A DNA stretch of 64,000 nucleotides, taken from positions 1,240,001 to 1,304,000 of the forward strand of contig OZ246000.1 of assembly GCA_965230245.1 (NCBI GenBank), given 5' to 3'. Within the stretch, counting starts at the first letter, position 1. Every line of letters starts with the position of its first letter. The translations under genes and the position numbers were made by a program. The stretch comes from JAGNKE01 sp965230245 (GTDB lineage: Bacteria; Pseudomonadota; Alphaproteobacteria; Micavibrionales; Micavibrionaceae). Below the pieces are notes generated by a model. It did no database searches. It saw nothing but the letters and a program-made list of their open reading frames with translations, and was not told the DNA's origin. This document shows, in pieces, positions 1-8,790 of the stretch.

Positions 1-646
1 TGGTAACGGAATATCCAAATGTGACCCGTGTCCTCGTCGCTTCCATAAATCCGCTGACGATAGCTTGTATCGAAAAAGGTCTTCTGTTTTCCGGTGTAAG
101 GGTTTCCTCCTGTCTGAAATGGGTCCATGTCCAGACAACCGCGCAGGCGGCAACAAAAAACCAGAATATGCCCCGCCAGTCTGAAAAGAACAAAATGAAT
201 TGCCCCAGAGAAGGCGCGACGACAGGAATAAGGATAAAGATACCCATAATCATGGACATCACCTGTGCCATATCTCTGCCCTTAAATTTGTCACGCACGA
301 TAGTAACAGTAACAATTCGTGGCGATGCGACACCGACACCCTGAATAAAGCGCCCGATCAGCATAAGAGTTAGATCCGAGGAAAAAATGGAGATCAAACA
401 ACCGAAAAGATAAAGCCCCAAACCGTAATAAAGAGTGGGTTTTCTTCCTATTGCATCTGCAAGTTGGCCGTAAACGGCATAACCGACCATCATGCCCGCG
501 AAAAACACGCCAATCACAAGCTGAATGCTATTTTCCCTCTCAACCTGTAAAGAGGCCTGAATGTCGGAGAAAGCCGGCAGGACGGCATCAATCGATAAGG
601 CAACAAGCGCCGTCAGAGAGGCCATTAAAACAATAAATTCTTTCAA
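1..646 (-). CDS. Bcr/CflA-type MFS drug transporter, N-terminal part (runs off the left edge)
   Basis: An open frame of 215 codons enters from the left edge. It shows the opening of a Bcr/CflA major facilitator: an EFIVLMASLTALVALSIDAV first helix, then the loop 2-3 signature GQLADAIGRKPTL and further hydrophobic helices. Such proteins export drugs or small metabolites by proton antiport in the inner membrane. The start is chosen as TTG at 646, because an in-frame TAG lies just upstream and AGGGA sits about ten bases before it. The ATG at 625 would remove part of the first helix and has no such site. The C-terminal half is outside the window, so the substrate cannot be guessed. Confidence 0.85.
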   Translation of the reverse strand, partial: MKEFIVLMASLTALVALSIDAVLPAFSDIQASLQVERENSIQLVIGVFFAGMMVGYAVYGQLADAIGRKPTLYYGLGLYLFGCLISIFSSDLTLMLIGRFIQGVGVASPRIVTVTIVRDKFKGRDMAQVMSMIMGIFILIPVVAPSLGQFILFFSDWRGIFWFFVAACAVVWTWTHFRQEETLTPENRRPFSIQAIVSGFMEATRTRVTFGYSVT

Positions 647-731
647 GCTGAAAAGTCCCTACAAACAAGATAAAGAGCCGCCACTCGGTAGCAGCTAGAA
701 AACACATTCACTTTGAGAGCTAAAAAGTTAC

Positions 732-1337
732 TTAAGCGCCTTTTACGCTGCGAAGTTTTTTCGAACTTTGAATATCATTCACCGGCTCCAACTCGACATT
801 CTGTCCGGTATGCTTGGCTTCGACCACTTTCGCAAGATTGGCCAATCCTTCTTCATACTTTGCACCGATCATTTTTTCGCAGCTCATAAACAGATCGAAA
901 AACTTGCCGACAAAATTATTCGTACCCTGCATTTGCCACGTCGTAAACGTTGTATCCCCGTGCGGCTCAAGCTTGAATTCAACTGTGCTTACACCCTTGA
1001 ACGGCTTGAAAAATTCGAGACGAATTTCGATGTGCTTCGGCTCATCGGCTTTTGTAATCGTCATCTTGCCGGAGCCGACCTCTTTATTCCCGTCCCATGT
1101 CATGGATGCGCCTTCACCGCTTTCGGGGCCTTCATAGGCGACCTTTGCGTCAGGGTCAATCTTCGCCCACGGAGACCACGCGTCCCATTTGTGGAAGTTT
1201 TCAATCTCTGGAAATACCGCGTCCGGACGAGCCGGCAAATGCGCGCTGCGGGAGACGCTGTATTCACTGGGGCGGCGTGCAACAAGAATAACCAGACCGA
1301 TGACGGCAAGAACAATAAGACCTAAAACAAGCTGCAT
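732..1337 (-). CDS. SRPBCC (START-like / polyketide cyclase) family protein with N-terminal membrane anchor
   Basis: The 201-aa product has one N-terminal hydrophobic helix (MQLVLGLIVLAVIGLVILVA), then a SRPBCC-type domain. Typical features are a FPEIENFHKWDAWSPWAKID opening and a late stretch ending in a helix with MSCEKMIGAKYEEGL. SRPBCC domains form a hydrophobic cavity that binds lipids or other small molecules, so a membrane-tethered ligand-binding protein is the best description; no ligand is evident. The ATG at 1337 is preferred over upstream in-frame starts because a G-rich ribosome site lies about eight bases before it and it starts the anchor. It appears monocistronic. Confidence 0.75.
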   Translation of the reverse strand: MQLVLGLIVLAVIGLVILVARRPSEYSVSRSAHLPARPDAVFPEIENFHKWDAWSPWAKIDPDAKVAYEGPESGEGASMTWDGNKEVGSGKMTITKADEPKHIEIRLEFFKPFKGVSTVEFKLEPHGDTTFTTWQMQGTNNFVGKFFDLFMSCEKMIGAKYEEGLANLAKVVEAKHTGQNVELEPVNDIQSSKKLRSVKGA

Positions 1338-1455
1338 GACAGCGCCCCCCAAAAAATAATTTAACGAATGCATGCAGTATTCATGTTTTGACACGTTATC
1401 GCAACAAAACATTTCACCAAAAGACAGCGTGAAACGAAAGCAAATTGAATACAGA

Positions 1456-2805
1456 CTAGCTTAGTGTGTTTTCCCATTCGACGTTGAATCGATTCGGCTC
1501 GGGCCTGGCCTCTCCGGCGTTTTCTTCTCGGCGATCGACCACTCGTCCGCTGTAATGTCCAGGGTCTCCATCTTCTCCTGCAAAGACGGCTTCGAAGTTT
1601 CCGACGGGGGCGTCGTGGTTGATTTTGACGGTTTGCCATTTTCTGAATTCTTCGAATCCATCGATTTCCCTTTCATCTACGTCCCATCCGCCCTTTGCGG
1701 CAAAGGCGATGGTAACAGGTTCATGAATAATGGCGGTTGGATCACCCGTGTCCGGGTCATTGAAGTATTCCGCAGCCTTGATCACGCGGTTAAGCGGATC
1801 GGTATTCCAATGCGGTGCGCCTTGTTGTTTAACACGGAACATCATGGCGCCATAATCGACAACGCCCGTGCTCATCAGTTCCTCCCACTTACGGGTGAAG
1901 TCCTTCGTCATCTGTACGCCCATCGGCAACATACCGGCATGCAGCTCACCCTTATCCTTGCGATGCTGTTTATATGTTTCGGCATCCAGCAACAATCCGG
2001 TAGCATAAACACCATAACCTTGCTCTTTGGCATCACCCAGCATCCCCGCCATGAATTCAGGGTCGTGGATATGATCTTCCATAGCCACACTATACCTGTT
2101 TTCAACCGCCCAATTGACGAGTCTGCGCACGGCCTCTTGATAATACGGCTGGTTCTCATCCAGAATTTCGGGATGAAAATGGCGGTTGCGGTCATCCTGA
2201 TTAAAGCACTCATCAATAAAGTTATGACGCAGAAAAAGGGTATCCTCGGGGAAAAACTGTTTACGCTCGAGCGCGGTCAGCATCACCGACTTCCCGACCG
2301 ATGGCCCGCCCGAGGAAATCACAATCGCGGGGTCGTTCTCCTCCGTACCGATCGTACTCTCCATCCTGCGTTCATCAACGCTTGGCTGGTTGTTCACAAA
2401 AGCGCGGATGAAACGGCTGACTTTTAACTCGTCATGAAAATCCTGAACGCGCACAGGGGCTCGCTCTGCCATGACCATGGTCGCCTCATCACCGAAAAGC
2501 CCGAGCTTGCGACTGGTATTGACAAAAAACGAGGATGCAGAATCATCCTGTGTATCTACCAACAACGCTGTGAGAGTTAACAATTCACGACCAGACAAAC
2601 CTTCAACGCTTTTCCCCGAATAAGCGAGCGCCTGATCCAGCTGCGTGCGCATATCCTCAAGATCACGTTGATCACCAGTATGAACTTTATTTAGCGCCAG
2701 TGCTTGGTCAACAATGGAATGCGCATGCACATCCGTCTGTGCCGGAGCAGTCTGCGGTACCTGCGTCCAAGCAATGTCTGGCAAATATTCAAATCGCTTT
2801 AACAT
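1456..2805 (-). CDS. P-loop kinase-like (zeta-toxin-like) protein, last gene of a three-gene operon
   Basis: The 449-aa protein has a Walker A motif GGPSVGKS at residues 166-173, followed by a second acidic motif MEDHIHDPEF, in the arrangement of zeta-toxin/small-molecule kinases. Before it, residues 56-103 form a helical module (LDQALAYSG to RKLGL). This module aligns without gaps to residues 831-878 of the large upstream protein, with 19 of 48 positions identical. The C-terminal 80 residues are charged and probably disordered. It lies 31 bases after the 59-aa gene on the same strand, so the three genes are probably one transcript. No signal peptide or membrane segment is seen. The kinase fold is likely; substrate, toxicity and role are unknown. 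Confidence 0.6.
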   Translation of the reverse strand: MLKRFEYLPDIAWTQVPQTAPAQTDVHAHSIVDQALALNKVHTGDQRDLEDMRTQLDQALAYSGKSVEGLSGRELLTLTALLVDTQDDSASSFFVNTSRKLGLFGDEATMVMAERAPVRVQDFHDELKVSRFIRAFVNNQPSVDERRMESTIGTEENDPAIVISSGGPSVGKSVMLTALERKQFFPEDTLFLRHNFIDECFNQDDRNRHFHPEILDENQPYYQEAVRRLVNWAVENRYSVAMEDHIHDPEFMAGMLGDAKEQGYGVYATGLLLDAETYKQHRKDKGELHAGMLPMGVQMTKDFTRKWEELMSTGVVDYGAMMFRVKQQGAPHWNTDPLNRVIKAAEYFNDPDTGDPTAIIHEPVTIAFAAKGGWDVDEREIDGFEEFRKWQTVKINHDAPVGNFEAVFAGEDGDPGHYSGRVVDRREENAGEARPEPNRFNVEWENTLS

Positions 2806-2836
2806 TCTTCTCTAACCGTATTTCTCCGCACCCGCG

Positions 2837-3016
2837 CTAGGATGTTTTGCTTTTTTTACTTTTAAGCGGATACTTCTTATCCAGCACATCATACATCTCG
2901 CCAAACTCTTCAAGCTGGTCTTTAAGGATCGCCGCTTCGGCAAGCCCTTCTGCAAAGGCCTCCTGTTCCAACTCGTTTAGCTCAATATTATCTTCGTTCG
3001 TTTTATCTTCACTCAT
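2837..3016 (-). CDS. Small acidic helical protein between two P-loop proteins
   Basis: A 59-aa protein starting MSEDKTNEDN, very acidic in its first 45 residues (ELNELEQEAFAEGLAEAA) and ending in a lysine-rich tail KKYPLKSKKSKTS. It is predicted mostly helical, with no hydrophobic segment. The ATG at 3016 is chosen because AAGGA lies eight bases before it; an ATG at 3025 is also possible. It begins 11 bases after the end of the 926-aa gene and ends 31 bases before the 449-aa gene. Size, charge and position between two zeta-like proteins recall an antitoxin or adaptor, but there is no recognisable antitoxin family signature, so this is inference. Confidence 0.6.
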   Translation of the reverse strand: MSEDKTNEDNIELNELEQEAFAEGLAEAAILKDQLEEFGEMYDVLDKKYPLKSKKSKTS

Positions 3017-3027
3017 CATCCACATCC

Positions 3028-5808
3028 TTATCCTAATTGCGCGCTGGGATAGACAGCCTTACGGCTCATATCAATCTGCTCGCGCATCATTTCGCCCAAT
3101 TCCTGCGGCGTAATAGAACCGTCTGCCAAAAGCTCGTCCAGACTGTCCAGTCCTTGCCGCACGTCTTTCTTATCCAGCCCCGCCTCACGCTTGACGCCCT
3201 CAAACCATTTCAGCTTGGCCTCATCCTGCCCGTCGAGCAGATATGCAATCAAAATCAAACCTTCCAAATTGGTCAGCGTATGACTGTCCAGCCCTGACTG
3301 GCTCAACGCCTCGTCCAGATCGGCTCGGAACTCTTCGGGATCGCCGCCGTGTTCACGCGCATTTTCTTCAATCGCGGTTTCCAATGCCATACTGATGTGC
3401 GGATTGATCCGTAAATCCGCTCCGAGATTGTGCGAAGACAATGCCGTATAGCCCAGAACATCAACGTTACGCTCCTTCGTGGCATTACGTGCCGCCAGCA
3501 TCACACCACCTGCCTGCACGTGTTCATCTGCAAACAGGACCAAATCGCCTTCATCAAAAATGAACGGATCATAAAGCGGCTGCGAAGTCAGTCTCGTTAG
3601 GGTAGATGCCGTCGTTCGTGTAGACTTATCACTGGCCAGAGCCAGCATCGGGCGGTCATCGGCATAGCGGATATCAAGATCGGGATATCTCGTCTCCATG
3701 TCGGCATTCAGGCGTTTTTCCAGTTCCTTCGTGTAAACCAGAACCATGAAATTAATGTTGACCCCCGGACGTGTGTAATCCTTAACAGGATGGGAAATAT
3801 GAACCGTTTGCGGCCCATCGGCTCCGCGGTCTTTCATTTTTCCGACAACCTGATCGTTGACCTTTTGCACAACATCATCACTAAGCCATTGATCGGTCAC
3901 CGCACGCGCTGACAACAAACGCAGCTCGTTAGGAGCCTTGCCATGCCACGGACTGAATGTACCGTCCAGAAACTTTCCGCGCTTCGCAACATGCCGCCAT
4001 TCCAGAACGCGGCTTTCGGGATCGTCATCAACATAACTGCTCGCATCGACTTGCGGAACTTCTGTTTCAAACTTGTCGGTAACAACTTCCAGAGATTCAT
4101 CATCCCCATACGGCTCGCGTTTTCCGAATACATGTCCTTGTTTCTCCGCAATCGTCCGCAGCAAATTCGCTTTCTGCGTTTTAAAGAATGTATCCAGCCT
4201 GTCGGTGACTTGCTCCGTCAGTGTTCCTGAAAACTCATCCTCGAAACGCTCCTGATTTAGAATTTGCATTCCGTGATAATTGTCGTAACGCGCAACGGTT
4301 TCTTTGGTTTGCGGATCAAGGAAGTTAATTTCCCCCATAACGGAGGCAACTTTTTCAAAATTCGGAATCTGCGCCGCCAAATCTTCGTCTGTGGGTTCTT
4401 TAGAAACCTGCCTTGGATGAGATTTATAAAACAGCTCCAGAACGCCGCGTACGCTGGAAATGTCCATTTTTCCTTTGTCGAGTTCAACCCGCATTTGCAC
4501 AGGTTTTGTTCTGTCAGCCGACTTTCCGTCCAGCAGTTTCAGTTTCACTTTTTTGCCGACACCGTGAACGAGTAATCCCGCAACCTGTTTTGCGGATTCG
4601 CTATGCCCGCTCAGCATTTCGCTCTCGAGGCTTTCACGCATTGTATCAATACCGGGGATCCCGTCGCCGACCGCACGTTGCTGGACGCGTTTTCGGGCTT
4701 CGTCAATAGGTGTGTTCACATACAGCAAACTAAGCTTTGATCCGTCAGAGGTCAGAGCGTCAATATGCTGCGGATCGGTGATGAATGTGCTGTCAATCAA
4801 CAGCTGCGGCAAAACTCTAGCTTCTGCATATTCGGTAACCGCCCGCCACTGTTTGTCTTTGATCATATTCAATTCATCTTCGGTCACGCGCCCGTACATA
4901 CGGCGGTTCTCCGGATCATTCAGGTCAAGCCCTGCGGAAGCTTCCATATGATTGAGCATCAGGGGCCTGAACATATCCTTGTTGATACGGATATAGCTCT
5001 GGTCATCATCACGCAAAATACCAAGCGTGCGTCGGGACAACTGTGTTTTCCCCGAGCCTTGACCGCCCGCAACATGTATGTGCTTTTGCCGCGTTTCCCT
5101 TGGATCGGGAACAGGTTCAAGACCGTCCTCCATAGCAAGCGCAATCTCGATCGCGCTGTCAACATACTGGCGAACCAACTCATCGGCTTTCCTGTTATAG
5201 AGATAGGTCACGGCCAACTCTTGTGTAAGTTCGCGCTGACGATCTTCGTCAAATTCACACATGCCCAAATCTTGGCGCAATTCAATCAGGCGGTGAATCT
5301 GATGCACAACGCCGAAAACTTCTAAATCCATTCTCGGTTGCGATTCCCCTTCAAACTCCTGTTTGATCGCTTTTTCAACATTTTCTGTCACACGCGCACG
5401 ATACTCTTCCAACTCGCTCTTAACGGGTTTCCAAGGTTTAAGGCCAAGCTCTTCTTCAGTTGACTCGATTTCTTGAATAATCGGGTCTTTTTCGTCGCCC
5501 TCGAAATCCTTTTCCGTCCATTGAAGATGGGGTAAGGCATAGTTATCGCGGATATTACGCGCCACTTCTAGAAAATGTTCATCACTGTCAATTTTGATAT
5601 CAAAAGGGATGCGTGCGGCAAGCCATTGCGCGGTCAAACGCTCTGGTGTTAATTGCACAAGATCGTTGACATTAAGACCCGTCGCCTTGTGCATATCGGC
5701 TAATAATTCGTGATCAACAGGGGAAACGGTATTTTCCGGACGGAAAATAGTAAACTGGCTCTTATCTTGAACCGTGTCATCAAACAATGCAGATAAAGCG
5801 TAAGCCAT
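3028..5808 (-). CDS. Large zeta-toxin-like P-loop protein with PRPP-loop-like C-terminal motif
   Basis: The 926-aa protein has an N-terminal charged region (1-240) and then a kinase-like domain. That domain has Walker A GGQGSGKT at 248-255, RINKDMFRPLM shortly after it (like the zeta-toxin Asp/Arg motif), and LIDSTFITDP. A long C-terminal half follows. Around residues 753-768 it reads DLVLFADEHVQAGGVM, which resembles the PRPP-binding loop of phosphoribosyltransferases. Residues 831-878 are a helical module shared with the 449-aa protein downstream. Zeta toxins proper are 200-300 aa, so this is far larger and multidomain. It is the first gene of a three-gene operon; no clear Shine-Dalgarno is seen before the ATG. 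Function unknown; a nucleotide- or sugar-phosphorylating activity is plausible. Confidence 0.65.
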   Translation of the reverse strand: MAYALSALFDDTVQDKSQFTIFRPENTVSPVDHELLADMHKATGLNVNDLVQLTPERLTAQWLAARIPFDIKIDSDEHFLEVARNIRDNYALPHLQWTEKDFEGDEKDPIIQEIESTEEELGLKPWKPVKSELEEYRARVTENVEKAIKQEFEGESQPRMDLEVFGVVHQIHRLIELRQDLGMCEFDEDRQRELTQELAVTYLYNRKADELVRQYVDSAIEIALAMEDGLEPVPDPRETRQKHIHVAGGQGSGKTQLSRRTLGILRDDDQSYIRINKDMFRPLMLNHMEASAGLDLNDPENRRMYGRVTEDELNMIKDKQWRAVTEYAEARVLPQLLIDSTFITDPQHIDALTSDGSKLSLLYVNTPIDEARKRVQQRAVGDGIPGIDTMRESLESEMLSGHSESAKQVAGLLVHGVGKKVKLKLLDGKSADRTKPVQMRVELDKGKMDISSVRGVLELFYKSHPRQVSKEPTDEDLAAQIPNFEKVASVMGEINFLDPQTKETVARYDNYHGMQILNQERFEDEFSGTLTEQVTDRLDTFFKTQKANLLRTIAEKQGHVFGKREPYGDDESLEVVTDKFETEVPQVDASSYVDDDPESRVLEWRHVAKRGKFLDGTFSPWHGKAPNELRLLSARAVTDQWLSDDVVQKVNDQVVGKMKDRGADGPQTVHISHPVKDYTRPGVNINFMVLVYTKELEKRLNADMETRYPDLDIRYADDRPMLALASDKSTRTTASTLTRLTSQPLYDPFIFDEGDLVLFADEHVQAGGVMLAARNATKERNVDVLGYTALSSHNLGADLRINPHISMALETAIEENAREHGGDPEEFRADLDEALSQSGLDSHTLTNLEGLILIAYLLDGQDEAKLKWFEGVKREAGLDKKDVRQGLDSLDELLADGSITPQELGEMMREQIDMSRKAVYPSAQLG

Positions 5809-6002
5809 TGTATTACCGCTTAAATTTCACCCTTAAAACAACAAAATTTTTATAATTTTTATAAGCTTCAATCTATTATAGTCATTGTTTTAAAACCTAA
5901 CCACCTTTTTTGCAAATTTCCGTAAAGCTTTGGATATCCACATTTGCGGATATGGAAACCCCATAAAATGGCTTTTACCTCTCCCGACATTATGATAAAG
6001 CT

Positions 6003-6031
6003 TTGCCATCCAAAAATGGGGGTGGTATTGT
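6003..6031 (+). promoter_or_regulatory. Predicted sigma-70-type promoter of acpP
   Basis: TTGCCA at 6003-6008 and TATTGT at 6026-6031 are separated by exactly 17 bases. Transcription would start near 6038, leaving a leader of about 50 bases before the acpP ATG at 6088, with AGGGA as its ribosome site. The rest of the 279-base gap back to 5809 is AT-rich, with no further gene seen. Read by eye only. Confidence 0.5.
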
Positions 6032-6087
6032 CCCCTTCACTTGGTTATAAGGAATTTTACTTCAAACAAAGACATAGGGAATTGAAG

Positions 6088-6327
6088 ATGAGTGATATTG
6101 CCGATCGCGTAAAAAAGATCGTTGTTGAACACCTCGGTGTTGAAGAAGACAAAGTAGCCGAAGGTGCTAGCTTCATCGATGATCTGGGCGCAGACTCACT
6201 GGATACAGTTGAACTGGTTATGGCATTCGAAGAGGAATTCAGCATTGAAATTCCTGACGACGCCGCAAAAGACATCCAGACAGTTGGCGATGCCGTCAAC
6301 TTTATCAAGGAAAACGCGGGCGAATAA
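6088..6327 (+). CDS. acpP: Acyl carrier protein
   Basis: A 79-aa acidic four-helix protein of normal ACP length. The phosphopantetheine attachment serine lies in the universal GADSLDTVELVMAFEE motif (DSL, about residue 37). It carries growing acyl chains on the 4'-phosphopantetheine arm through fatty acid synthesis in the cytoplasm. The ATG at 6088 (MSDIADRVKK) is the family start and has AGGGA upstream; a longer in-frame extension to 5944 is not used by homologues. It is followed by a hairpin terminator and then fabF, the usual alphaproteobacterial order acpP-fabF-mltG. Confidence 0.98.
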   Translation: MSDIADRVKKIVVEHLGVEEDKVAEGASFIDDLGADSLDTVELVMAFEEEFSIEIPDDAAKDIQTVGDAVNFIKENAGE

Positions 6328-6336
6328 TCCGTCTTC

Positions 6337-6378
6337 AAAAGGGCGCCCCGAATATGCTGGGCGCCTTTGCGTTTTTTT
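6337..6378 (+). terminator. Rho-independent terminator after acpP
   Basis: A GC-rich hairpin pairs AAAGG-CGCCC with GGGCG-CCTTT (one bulged G, loop of about ten bases). After GCG comes a run of eight T. It starts ten bases after the acpP stop and explains how acpP can be expressed at much higher levels than fabF. Partial read-through into fabF is possible. Confidence 0.8.
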
Positions 6379-6411
6379 TATTATTCAAAATCAAACAAAG
6401 CATAGTGTGAT

Positions 6412-7683
6412 ATGAGACGCGTTGTCATAACGGGAATGGGTATGGTATCTCCGCTCGGTTTCGGGGTGGAGCATAATTGGTCTGCGATTACCTCCGGAAA
6501 AAGCGGAATCAAAAAGATCGAGCATTTCGAGGTCTCCGATATCCCGTCACAAATCGCGGGCATCATTCCGACAACGGACAGTGAAACGCCTGAAAACGGT
6601 GAGTTCAACGCCAATCTGTATGTCGCGCCCAAAGAACAGCGCAAAATCGACGTCTTTATCACTTACGCTCTTGCCGCCGCGCAGGAAGCTATCGAAGATT
6701 CCGGTTGGAAACCAACGGAAGAGGAAGATCTCGACCGCACGGGCGTTCTGGTTGGCTCCGGTATCGGCGGCCTTGATGAGATTTACAAAACAAGCCTTCT
6801 GATGGAGGAAAAGGGTACGCGGCGCATATCTCCGTTCTTCGTGCCTGCTGCTCTAATTAATCTGACCAGCGGCCATATCTCCATCAAACACGGCTATCGC
6901 GGTCCGAATCACTCAGTTGTTACAGCCTGCGCAACAGGAACACACGCCATCGGCGATGCGGCTCGCCTCATCGCGTTTGATGATGCCGATGTCATGGTTG
7001 CAGGCGGAGCTGAAGGTGCTGTTTGTCGCCTGGGTGTAGCAGGGTTTGCCGCCGCACGCGCTCTTTCCACCGGCTATAACGATCGCCCTGAGGAAGCTTC
7101 ACGCCCATGGGATGAAGGCCGTGACGGTTTCGTCATTGGCGAAGGTGCGGGGATCGTCATTCTCGAAGAATATGAACACGCCAAAAAACGAGGCGCAAAA
7201 ATCTACGGCGAAATCGTAGGCTACGGCCTGTCGGGCGATGCGTACCACATCACATCCCCGCCGGAAGACGGTAACGGCGGTTACCGCGCAATGAAAGCCG
7301 CTCTGAAACGCGCGGAAATGAACCCATCCGATATCGATTACATTAACGCGCATGGAACATCCACACCCGTTGGTGACGGCATCGAATTCGGCGCCGTAAA
7401 GCGCATGTTTGAAAATGATCTGGACACGGTTTCCATGTCATCAACAAAATCGGCAATTGGCCACTTGCTCGGGGCTGCAGGAGCGGTAGAGGCAATCTAC
7501 AGTGCGAAGGCCATTGAAACAGGCATCCTGCCCCCGACACTGAACCTCGAAAACGTCTCCGAGAATTGTCAGGGTATTGATCTTGTGCCGAAAGTCGCAA
7601 AGGAAAAGAAGATAAAAACTGTTCTGTCCAACTCTTTCGGCTTCGGCGGTACGAACGCCAGTTTGATCATGAAGGCGGTCTGA
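6412..7683 (+). CDS. fabF: 3-oxoacyl-[acyl-carrier-protein] synthase II
   Basis: The 423-aa protein is a KAS II condensing enzyme. The nucleophile Cys173 is in TACATGTHAIG, and the two histidines are His314 (NAHGTSTPVGD) and His351 (KSAIGHLLGAAGA). The C-terminal glycine-rich FGFGGTNASL motif is intact. It joins malonyl-ACP to acyl-ACP in chain elongation and sets the unsaturated C16-C18 step. Length is typical of the family. It follows acpP by 84 bases, across a terminator, and precedes mltG, as in many alphaproteobacteria. Confidence 0.97.
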   Translation: MRRVVITGMGMVSPLGFGVEHNWSAITSGKSGIKKIEHFEVSDIPSQIAGIIPTTDSETPENGEFNANLYVAPKEQRKIDVFITYALAAAQEAIEDSGWKPTEEEDLDRTGVLVGSGIGGLDEIYKTSLLMEEKGTRRISPFFVPAALINLTSGHISIKHGYRGPNHSVVTACATGTHAIGDAARLIAFDDADVMVAGGAEGAVCRLGVAGFAAARALSTGYNDRPEEASRPWDEGRDGFVIGEGAGIVILEEYEHAKKRGAKIYGEIVGYGLSGDAYHITSPPEDGNGGYRAMKAALKRAEMNPSDIDYINAHGTSTPVGDGIEFGAVKRMFENDLDTVSMSSTKSAIGHLLGAAGAVEAIYSAKAIETGILPPTLNLENVSENCQGIDLVPKVAKEKKIKTVLSNSFGFGGTNASLIMKAV

Positions 7684-7760
7684 TCTTCGACGAATGCTTT
7701 TTCTCCAAGCGTCGTGGAAAGACTCTGGAATTTTAAATTCCCGCAATTAAGATAGGGCGC

Positions 7761-8771
7761 ATGAAAACACTCACAAAATTTTTTCTCGGTGCTCTGGTCT
7801 CCTTTTTTACTCTGGCCATTCTTTCAGGTGTCGGTGTCTATGTCTGGGCGATGCAGGAATACACCAAGCACGGTGATTTCAAAGAGGCGCAGGAATTCAT
7901 TGTACCTTCGGGAGCGCACATCGGCTTAATCGCCGAAGCCCTGCATGACGACGGCTTGATCGAAAACACGCAAGTCTTTAAGTACGCTGGCAAAATCACG
8001 GGCCAGGCGCCCAACCTGAAAGCCGGAGAATATTTGATCCCTGCGCAGGCGTCAGTCAAAGATATCTTAGACCTTCTGGAGTCGGGAAAAACAATTCTAC
8101 GGAAAGTGACAATCCGCGAAGGACTGACTAATTACGAGATCAACCGCCTGTTATCCGAAGAAGAACGGCTCAAACAAGTTGAAGTCTCTCTGTTAAAGGA
8201 AGGTAGATATCTCCCGGAAACCTATACATTCCAAAAGGGCGAAACCAACGCGGATATTTTAAGCCGAATGGCCGATGCAATGGATACGACTCTGAACGAT
8301 CTCTGGGATAAACGCCAGCCTGATCTGCCGATCAAAACGAAGGAAGAAGCTCTTATTCTGGCCTCTATCGTTGAAAAAGAAACAGCAGTTCCGGATGAGC
8401 GCAAGCGCGTGGCGGGTGTATTCATTAACCGCCTTAAGCGCGGCATGCCTCTGCAAACCGACCCGACCGTCATCTATGCCATCACAAAAGGCGAGCATAA
8501 AAATGACGGGCAGGGGCCACTCGGACGCCGCCTTCTCAAAAAAGACCTGAAATTCGATTCCCCCTATAATACCTATCTCTATCCGGGGCTGCCGCCGGGG
8601 CCGATTGCAAATCCGGGCAGGGCATCGATTGAGGCAACCCTAAATCCTGAAAAACACGATTACATCTATTTCGTAGCAGACGGTAGCGGAGGGCACGCCT
8701 TCGCCAAGACTTTGGCCGAACACAACGCCAACGTCGCCAAATGGCGCAAAATCAGAAAAAATTCAAACTAA
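7761..8771 (+). CDS. mltG: Endolytic murein transglycosylase MltG (YceG-like)
   Basis: The 336-aa protein has one N-terminal membrane helix (FFLGALVSFFTLAILSGVGV), then a periplasmic LysM-like subdomain. The YceG catalytic region follows, with the active-site Glu in LASIVEKETAVPDERKRVAG and the DPTVIYAIT and PYNTYLYPGLPPGPIANPG motifs. It cleaves nascent glycan strands inside the chain and so sets their length. Start at ATG 7761, with TAGGG before it. It is the third gene of the acpP-fabF-mltG group and convergent with the unknown gene at 8791. Confidence 0.95.
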   Translation: MKTLTKFFLGALVSFFTLAILSGVGVYVWAMQEYTKHGDFKEAQEFIVPSGAHIGLIAEALHDDGLIENTQVFKYAGKITGQAPNLKAGEYLIPAQASVKDILDLLESGKTILRKVTIREGLTNYEINRLLSEEERLKQVEVSLLKEGRYLPETYTFQKGETNADILSRMADAMDTTLNDLWDKRQPDLPIKTKEEALILASIVEKETAVPDERKRVAGVFINRLKRGMPLQTDPTVIYAITKGEHKNDGQGPLGRRLLKKDLKFDSPYNTYLYPGLPPGPIANPGRASIEATLNPEKHDYIYFVADGSGGHAFAKTLAEHNANVAKWRKIRKNSN

Positions 8772-8790
8772 GGAAAATGTTGGTAAGAGA

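Noticed and set aside
7727..7741. Perfect 15-base inverted repeat (GGAATTT-T-AAATTCC) before mltG
   Set aside because: Seven paired bases with one spacer are expected several times by chance in 64 kb, and there is no second copy or linked regulator.
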